A stretch of 64,000 bases of DNA from the NCBI RefSeq assembly GCF_001949145.1, contig NW_019091546.1, positions 308,795-372,794 of the forward strand, given 5' to 3'. Below, in pieces: positions 49,101-58,100 of the stretch. Below the pieces are notes generated by a model. It saw only the letters and a program-made list of their open reading frames with translations. It searched no databases and was not told the origin of the DNA. Within the stretch, counting starts at the first letter, position 1; each line of letters begins with the position of its first letter. Source of the DNA: Acanthaster planci. Its lineage: Eukaryota > Echinodermata > Asteroidea > Valvatida > Acanthasteridae. The translations under genes and the position numbers were made by a program.

Positions 49101-52100
49101 GCATCGTACACAGCTACCAGTACACATGGGTAATTCTAGAAATTAGGGGTCCAAAAGTGTGACTTTTTTTGTCCCTGTTACATCGTGTCGGATGTGACAG
49201 GGACACGAAATAATGGACCCCTAATTTCTGGAATTATCCATGTACATTTACGTGTACCAGTGCCTAAATGTGTGGGAATTCATACAGGCTTGGCACATAC
49301 TGTGGGCCTGGTGTAAGGTACATGTAGACTTGTCCACTTCTTGCGTCACCAGTACAGTAAAGGGTGGTATTGATTCCGAATTTTGGAAATTTTCAACAGT
49401 TTTGATGTTGTATCTGTACGCACTTACATTTACATGTCATCATACATGTTCATATTACATGTACATGTACCTCATTGTGCATACCTGCAGATCTTGGTAC
49501 GTGTACATGTACCGGTATTTACTTACACTTCCCGGAGGAAAATTTGGAGACACAATTCATCAAATCAGATTGCACCAAAAGCCAGAATTGATTAATGAAG
49601 TCTAATGTACAGTATTCCACCCCCTTCAAATTACCAATCCACAGTGCCCATTAAATATGAAAGGGTTTTTAATAATCAGGGATATTCTTTTGCATCGAAT
49701 GCTTCAGGAACAGTACAGCTGCGGTGTGCTGAAAGATTAATGAGCGGTAAATTGTGTGCATTTTTTTCAAGGGAGGGAGGGGTGGTTACAGATTTGTTGA
49801 TGGTCTGGCCTGTGCACTGCACGCACTGCCTGGGGTCCTGGATGCATCTGTGACAGCCGAGGTCATACATGTTACATGTGCCGCCGTATTGTATCATACA
49901 CGATACAGGTCCACGTACATATACATGTACATGCCTGATATTCTGATAAGCCTGTCTGCTGCTGACGATTGTAACTCTGCATTGAGCAAAATGATCCAAT
50001 TAATGAAAGCGATCATACTGTGCACACATGTACATGTATACATACTCGTACATGTAACATGTACATGTATGGTACATGTACGGTACTTTTGCCAGTATGG
50101 TACTGGTACATGTACATGTTAATTGGGGATGGCTTTTGTGAAAGTTGATGGGCATGATTTTTTTCTACCGTACATGCATTTCATAGGATTTCAATTTTTT
50201 TTCCTCTTTCATTTCCAAATTTTATGTCCATGTACATCCTCCATTCTGTATGTACATACATGTTATCATTATCAGTGCCAGTATCTTTGGGTCTGCTGGA
50301 AACTCTTTCCTGTACAATGTACCTGTATTTCTCCAGGGTTAGTTACACATGTACATGTACACCTGATTAGATTTCTAACATTTGTTAAACTTTTTTTGGG
50401 GGGGTGGATGGGGGTGGTATAAATTCTGTCCTGCATGGTGTATTCTGGTCTCCTGTACAGTGCACACTGTACATTTACATTACATTTGCACATGTAGGCC
50501 TACATGTACGGTACAATGTACATTGTACGTGTCCTAGTATATTTACATGTACATTTATTGCAAAGTACATAGGAAAACAATTGTAAAGGGGGAAGGGACG
50601 AATTTTTACAAACTTGGTCCATTTTCAAATACAGCCCAATGAGTAAATCCAGTCGACATGCACGCGTACATTGTACATGTGCATTTGTAAGTGGGGATGT
50701 ACCGGTACAATTAATGCATTTCAGGCATGGATCCAGGGGGATGGGAGATTTGGGAGTAGAGCCCCCCTTCCCTTGCTGTGACAAAAAACCCCTAAAGGTA
50801 CAAACATGAGGAAAATATTAAGAGAAATAAAGGGAAATTGCACCTTGCAAACAGTGTATGTCATGTCATACACATGTGCAGTGTAATGTTTCATCATCAT
50901 TTCCACTTGTCCGTTAAAATGGGACATAAAAAAAAAATCTCTGGCTTGACCCGCCTTCCCCCCCTCCGGAAGAATTCCTGGATCCGCCTCTGTTTATACA
51001 TGTACATGTAGCATAAATGATAAAATGTTGGGTATATACATGTGTACATGTACTATGCAGTATCGAATTTATACTGATATGCGTCAACAGCATCCAAAGA
51101 CATACGTACACTGTATATGGTACGTGTCCAGTTTAAATGTACTCGTACATACATGTATACATTTACATGTGTATTGTACACTGTATGAAAAGCCTGCTGC
51201 ATGATAAAAGCCCAATTAATCAAAATATACAGACTGCAGACAATCTCTCTCAATTGCCGATGTACCGCACCAGTATCATCCCATTTCTTGGGACTCTTGA
51301 TAAGAGGGCTCGGTGATGAGTGCGCAATCTGTCCTCCCAGGCTCTCTGTCCTCTGCAAAATTATGAAAGGTTAAGTGGGCGATGACTGACAGAGGAGTAT
51401 TGCCCTTCGATTACAAGTCGGCGACTGCTAGAAGACGAGGCGGACTTGCATGTGCGGTAAATTAAAGATTAGCGGGGCATGTGTGTCAGCGATAATGGGC
51501 GGCATATATATTACACTGCTCTGGAAGTGAGATACAGTACTCAGGTACTTGCAGGGATGAACTTTACATCCAGTCAAGACTTTTTTGCCGTACAAGTTTT
51601 TTTTGTAATTAAGTCCCCCGCCAAAAAAATACAGCTCTTAAGTACAGTGTAAGGTGTACATGTAGACAGGCCATGAAAATTGAATTTTGAAATCGTCATG
51701 TATACACCTGTACAGGCGGTACATGTACTGTCTGTGTAAAAATATTTTGCATTAATGCAGTACACATGTACAGTGTACATGGACACTGTAGATTTCTGGT
51801 TCACAGAACAGAACTACAATGTACATACATGTACATCATTTGAAAGGATGTCTGCATATGTGTATGGTTTAATTTATACAACATGGTATTTTAAAGACTA
51901 GCAAGTGAAGAAATATGCACTCCAAGTTTGGTGAGAAACCTTTTGCCGACCACTGGTCAATTTTCCCTGGTAACCTACATGTACTGGTACCTGTATATGT
52001 ACAGAATGGACAATGTTACCTGGGTACCTGGCTTAATCCACCATTAGTTGACAGTGTGTAGCTGATTGAACGTGACCTTCAGATGCCTGGACAATTTGTT

Positions 52101-55100
52101 GAACTCTTTCGCAACCAAAGAGCCCATCTCACACATTTTTACAAAATATATCTGGATCTATCTGATTGATTATGTTCTTTTTTCATCCCCAGGACAACCA
52201 GTCACTCTTGTCCTTGGAGTGGATACTTGATCTGATCGGCAATGAGATTGAGAAAGACCCAAAGCGCCCTCACATCATTGATATCATGCCCAACCTGCGC
52301 TTCCTGCTGCGCTGTGAGAAGTACATTCAGGATCCGGAATACGACATGAAGAACTTTGAGAAAAGGGTAAGAAGTGACCTGCAGAAAGACTAAAGTCACA
52401 TGACCTTGAATTATCCCCGAAAGCACAATTAAGGTTCACCTCAAGTGAACGGCTTATCATGCTTATAGTGTAATTTGATAACCAGAATAAGGAGCCATTA
52501 CTGCAGTGGCGCAACTCTCGTGGACAGGTGGTATGTGCATGTGTTACGTTCGACCAATCGGGTTTGGCGATTTGCCAAATGCGCGCGCGTCAAGCTGAAG
52601 AATGAGCGTATGAGTGCGGTGCCACCGGCAGTTACGGATTAGTCTATAGGATCATTCTTGGTTACGGTTGTGACAAAAAACTTGAGGAAATATGATTGAC
52701 ATCCTTCCTTGGCCTCTGAAAATGGCATATTGATTCCAATATGCCATTAAAGGAACCATGCAGTGCATTTTTCTAAGAATCTTTTTTTGTGTTTATGTCT
52801 TTACTCTTCTTTGATGTGTATGTATGAAGACTGTATGGAATCTTTTTGGGGGGGGGCTTTGGGAGAACTGAAAAGTGCACGTTTTGAACATCCAATACTG
52901 ACCAAGCATATGCAGACTAATGGGGGCGCTTTTGCCGTAAATCCAGGAAGACTCTGCTCAGTTTGTTTGTTTTCATGTTCAAATTGTAAATTTGAAATTC
53001 GCTATGTGACAACATTTTTGAAAAAGGTTGCACACTGGCTTCATTGCCATGAACTTGCCCGGTACACAACAGTAAATTGTCAAAGAAAATAAAATCTACA
53101 ATAGTAGTGATGTAAACTAACTAGACATTCTTATGCACAAATCAGTGCAACTTTGCATTTCAGTGCCTTGGATGACATCATAGTTTGGCTCATGAGCATG
53201 CAAATTTAGCATAAAACAGAAAAGCTCCAAAATCTGGGTTAAGAATGGTAAAACAATAACTTACAATACATGTAAGGTTTATTGGAACCCAAAGGTGCAA
53301 TTTCAAGGATTTTAGTAAAATTCCATAAAATATTTCTGTTACATGGCCCCTTTAATATTAATCTACCGGTACTAACCCCATTTAAAAATTGTTATTAATT
53401 TTTTTCATTTTAACTTTGCCACTTTGGTCAGGGGTCAAATTAAGGTTGGTTATACCGGTATGTGTGATATCAGACAGAAATGTTCATTTTTTTTATAAAA
53501 TACTGAAAGTTATTGTATTTTCTTAAAACTCTTTTAAGTGTAACCCAGAATGGCCATTTACAGTGTATTACAGTACTTCCCCATGCTTTAAAATCACGTG
53601 AGCTAGAGTACATCTGATGTTACACTCACATGGCTTCGGGCGCTTAATGTTACTGACACCTAGCCCGACTAATTGATCCGCATTTAGCAGTTAACACATG
53701 TACATTGGAAGTGCACACACTTGCGTCGAACGTTGCGAAGTGAAGTTGACACAGTTGTAAATACCCGGTAGATATACCGCTACTCACATGTAATACCGAT
53801 ATATGAAAAATACAGTTGTTGAGTACTTTGGCAAATGACTCAAATTAACTGCATTAAATTTCTGTAAAAGAAAGGCCAGATACTGTATGTGTTTGAACGT
53901 TGTCTAGAGTTGTTGATTTTGACCGTCTGGCTTCATTGTGCAAATTTAATTGATGTACCGGTTGGGACCTCTTGACCCGGCTGGGGCAATTTGAGTAACT
54001 CAAGATTGCTTTGTTTGCTTACATGGGAGAATGAGCATGTCCTTACTTATATTTGTGACAATTTGAGGTAGGAATAGTGGGAGGCAAATGCATTGATGGA
54101 AAACGTGTACAGTACAGTGTACATGTATGTACATGTACATGTGCATGCCCAGGGGAGTCCTGTTGGTACATGTACCGGTACACTTGGATTCTGAGAGCCT
54201 GTTTCTTCCCAATCGCGATCAATGATCCATCATTGGTTTACTGACAACCAAAACCATGGTACATGTACAATGTACCTAATGGATGGAGCGAACCAGCTTT
54301 GGGATCACTGATCGTAACCCACATCCATTTGTTATGAACAGGCCCTTATTTAATACATGTAGAAGTTGTTACAAAAAACAGGATTTTAGCCAAAAGAATT
54401 CACCAACGTTGTGTGAGAGTAATAGGAGAATTACATATGTACCGGTACAGTACATCACAGGCCAGACAATCTGTCTCTAGAGCTGGCAGGCTGTACACAT
54501 GTACTGTGCAGGTGTAGGTTTTTAGTGATTCCGTGTGTACAAAGATGCCTGTACCGTGATTTGGTTTGTGTTTGCAGTTCCACAACGTGTTTGCCTTGAA
54601 TCTGGCTATTCCTGAGGAGAAAGTCATCAAGCAGATCACGGCCCACAGCGCCAAGCATCCCGACAAGATGAAAGAGGCTGGGCAGAGTGACGAAGCAGAC
54701 ACCAGCAGAACGCAGGTTAGACGGTTGTCAGCGTGGTTGGCACAATTTATCCCAAATTTGAAACTACTGATGAGGATTACAATTTGTCATGAATTTGCAT
54801 TTTGTTTCATTTCTGCTGTCAAAGTTTTTAAACTATTTGTTTTCCATTTTCCACGTGGACCAATGAATGAGGTTTGTTCTTACCCAATGCAAACAGTGAA
54901 CTGGGGGTGGTGTCACTGCAGCATGGAAACGGTGAATGCAAGATTCGGTATTGATTTCTTTGTTTACTTGCAGAGACGTAACGCTCTCTACAATGCCAGC
55001 GTGAAGCACTTCCTCCACTACTTTGCGTCGTCGGGCCGCCTGGTGACGGTGGACGTGGCGTGTGGAGTGGCCGACCTCATTTGGCATCGGGTCAGCGACT

Positions 55101-58100
55101 TCTTCGGCCATCAGCTGGAGCTGGAACCCATCAGGACGGTGAACACCGTCGTCATTTTTGCTTTTGGTGAGTAGTTTTCTTGACCGCTTTACACCGAATC
55201 TAAATATCTAGGGATTTCCTGTGTCAAATGTGGAGGACGTTTAAATATGTTGCAGCAATTTTTTGTGCCACATGATTCGATACACCCTCTCAAGTGTTTG
55301 AGTTACATGTATTCCCATTGAGTTTGTACACACAGGTGCTAGCCAGTCCATGGAGGTTGAGTGTGTGTGGCGCCCTCAAACGGCCGTTGGCCATGGTCAG
55401 GCATTGTAGCAAACACACATGTAGTCTCTCTCAGAAAATTAAGAAAGCGACAATGCAGTAAGAAATGTCTGTCGACAACTCTTGGAACAAATGACCTGCA
55501 AGAGTCAACATTTGCCAAGTCCACCTTTGAAATGATCTGTGGTTGTAGTACCCTGTGGTTTTAAAAATTTTCAGCTGAATACAAAAGCTAGCCCGGGACT
55601 AGCATGACATGGAATTAATACCTTCGGCAAGTGGTTAAGCCGGGATCCACATGCAGTGCCCTGCCCTGCTCTGCAAAGTGTTTGCATCAAAATAGGCCGC
55701 CATGAAAGCATGACTCACAGATTGCAGTGCCCAGAAGCCTTTGTTATCCCCTCGTTGTGAGGTTAAGAGACAGCACGCTTTCGCATACCGATAGCAACGA
55801 TTGCCATTCGGTGGAATATACACTGTACATGTACACTGCGTTCGCGCAGGTTTTATGCTAGTTGACAGGAGGTGCTGGGTGTGCGCGACCACTTCCTGCT
55901 GGAATGTAGACGTTCTGCTCATGCACGATGGCTTTTCAGATGAAACGATCAAGAGAGATTTCCGATTTCAGAATTTTCTAGTCAGTTTTGTCCTGATTTC
56001 AGGATTTTCCAAATCTTCAAAGTCTGGAAAATCCTTGTTTCTAATGACAGCGATTTTACTATTTTGTATAAAAAAGTTGACACACATATACTGGTAGAAC
56101 ACAAATAATAGGTACATGCATTTCAAAGGTACCTTTATGCCAACAGCAATGTACCAGTACATGTATGTCATAGACCCTGCGCTGCCGTGAGGCCCTCAAA
56201 CTGTCTGGTGATTCTTCTGTGAATACTGCGCTTTCCTCCGATCCCACCCCCTGCTGGTGATGGTGGTGCCAGAGGTCGGATAGGATTCAATGGAAAATGA
56301 CAACTTACATGTACATACGTGTACATGTACACTGTACATTGTACACAGCGCATGCAGGTGTCTTTGATTCCTTGTGCGAAATGAACATCACCTGCAGTGC
56401 CCACAGACAGAATTCAATTTTTTTTTTCATTGAGGATAAAACTAGATGTACTGCCGATGACAGCTTTGCTTTTAATACTAGGGTTGTTGATTTTTTTTAT
56501 TTAAAAAAGGATTTTAAAAAATCAGATTTTTTATTTAAATCAGTTTTTTTTATTTAGATCAGATTTTTTTATATTTATAAAAATTGGAGACATGTTGGCT
56601 CAATTGTCTATTCAAAAGCAAGCAAATTAGCTCCACGTGTAATTGTTTTCTTTTATTTATTTGTTTTGTTAAAAAATTACACAAATTTGGATTTGAATTA
56701 AGAAATTTATTAATTAACCCTTGATTAAATTCACAGACGAAGTGCATGCAGTATAACACCTACTGATACATGTTCCCACAAAGAAAGACACTTCCCTTTG
56801 AGGCAAGTACATGTACATGTACAGTACCAAGGATAAATGCGTACCAGGTTTTAAACCAAACTCTCAAGTTTTGACAAAAACTACGTTAGAGTTTACAAGA
56901 ATTTGTTAACTGGGTACTTATACATGCATCAAACGACTAATGAGTGAGAAACATGCCAGGAACAACAGGTGCATGTATTTATTTTACATGCTGTATGTAC
57001 AGGTACAGGTAAAAAATGCTGGTATTTTACCTTGCTCTGATGTGTGCAAAAAGCAGTCTCATTTTGTTTGTGATCCAGCTCCACAGAGTAATGACTTAGG
57101 CTTGGTTAACAATCACTTCATTAAGGGTATTTAGTGGTTTTACATGTAGTTACACTGCATAATGACTAACATTTCTAATCTCAGTATGTACATGTACATG
57201 TACCTGTATATAAAAGGTAGATGTACGCTGTACACTGATACTTTACAATGTCAAACTCTGAAGTGGGCAATTCAAATGAAGTAAAATTAAATCGTGATTA
57301 TAAATCCTTCACATCAAATTCACCTTCTGAATCCAAAAAGCTGATTTAAATCAAAACAAGTGGATTGAATTGAACCAAAATATCTTGCCAACCCAGATTG
57401 TGTGTAACACATGTGCATTCCTACTTCGTTAATACAAGTAGGAACCAGAAGGCTCACAGAGGGATGATTTGTTGTTTAACCTGCAAACACTTCCAATCAG
57501 CAAAAAAGAATTTAACAATTGAAACTTTTTTCATTTTTTCCCCTTAATTAAAATATGTTGATTTAAATCAGTGTTTTCTTCAAAAAAATCATTTGATTTA
57601 CATGTATATTGCAATTTAAATAGGTGATGTAAATCAAGGTGATTTAAATCAGCCAGCCCTATTTTAGTACATGTACTGGGAGTCTCCCATGAAGATTGAA
57701 GCATAGAAGGTTCTGCCCAACTGCTCATAAATTGATGTACAAGGGCAGGTGTATCTGCTGTAAAGAACTGGGCATCATGCAGCACAATCATCTTCTCTGT
57801 AACCAAATCCGCTGAGGGTCTGCTTTTACTGCATGTTGGGAACTGTCTTTGGCTCTTTCAACCTAACACATAAATCAAGTGGAGTAAATTCTTCGTTATC
57901 CATTTCTGGTAATTTATGTGCTCTTCGGTGCATGGCACAACTGCGAGATCTGCAAGATTTTTTGTAGGACACCAAACTGGATGCATGTCAAAATCTGCTT
58001 TTTTCTGTGGGTTGACACTTGTTCTCATCTGAATGTTACTCATGAATTAAATTTGTATTTCAGTTTTTTAAATCCTTTTTGCGCAGGGCATACCTGTTAT

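Larger units (their letters stand above)
33110..52192 (+). other. Intron 2 of the adenylate-kinase-like gene
   Basis: 19.1 kb. Full of ACATGTACATGT and TACCGGTA motifs, two or more SINE families and several MITEs (listed separately). Cleaner stretches without palindromes at about 40.3-41.3, 42.64-42.75, 43.95-44.85, 48.31-48.48 and 51.18-51.53 kb may be regulatory. No exon between 2 and 3 is required by the kinase fold. Confidence 0.65.
52367..54577 (+). other. Intron 3 of the adenylate-kinase-like gene
   Basis: 2.2 kb. It holds a palindrome at 52721-52748, the 609-bp element at 52747-53355 and the MITE at 54194-54345. Confidence 0.75.

Noticed and set aside
48855-49127. Cys/His/Val-rich 80-90-codon ORFs in several frames
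   Set aside because: Product of the TACGTGTAC/ACATGTAC repeat cluster.
57690-58043. Two minus-strand ORFs beside the hAT-like element that could be a transposase remnant
   Set aside because: The frames are short and broken by stops, and I could not recognise a transposase motif.
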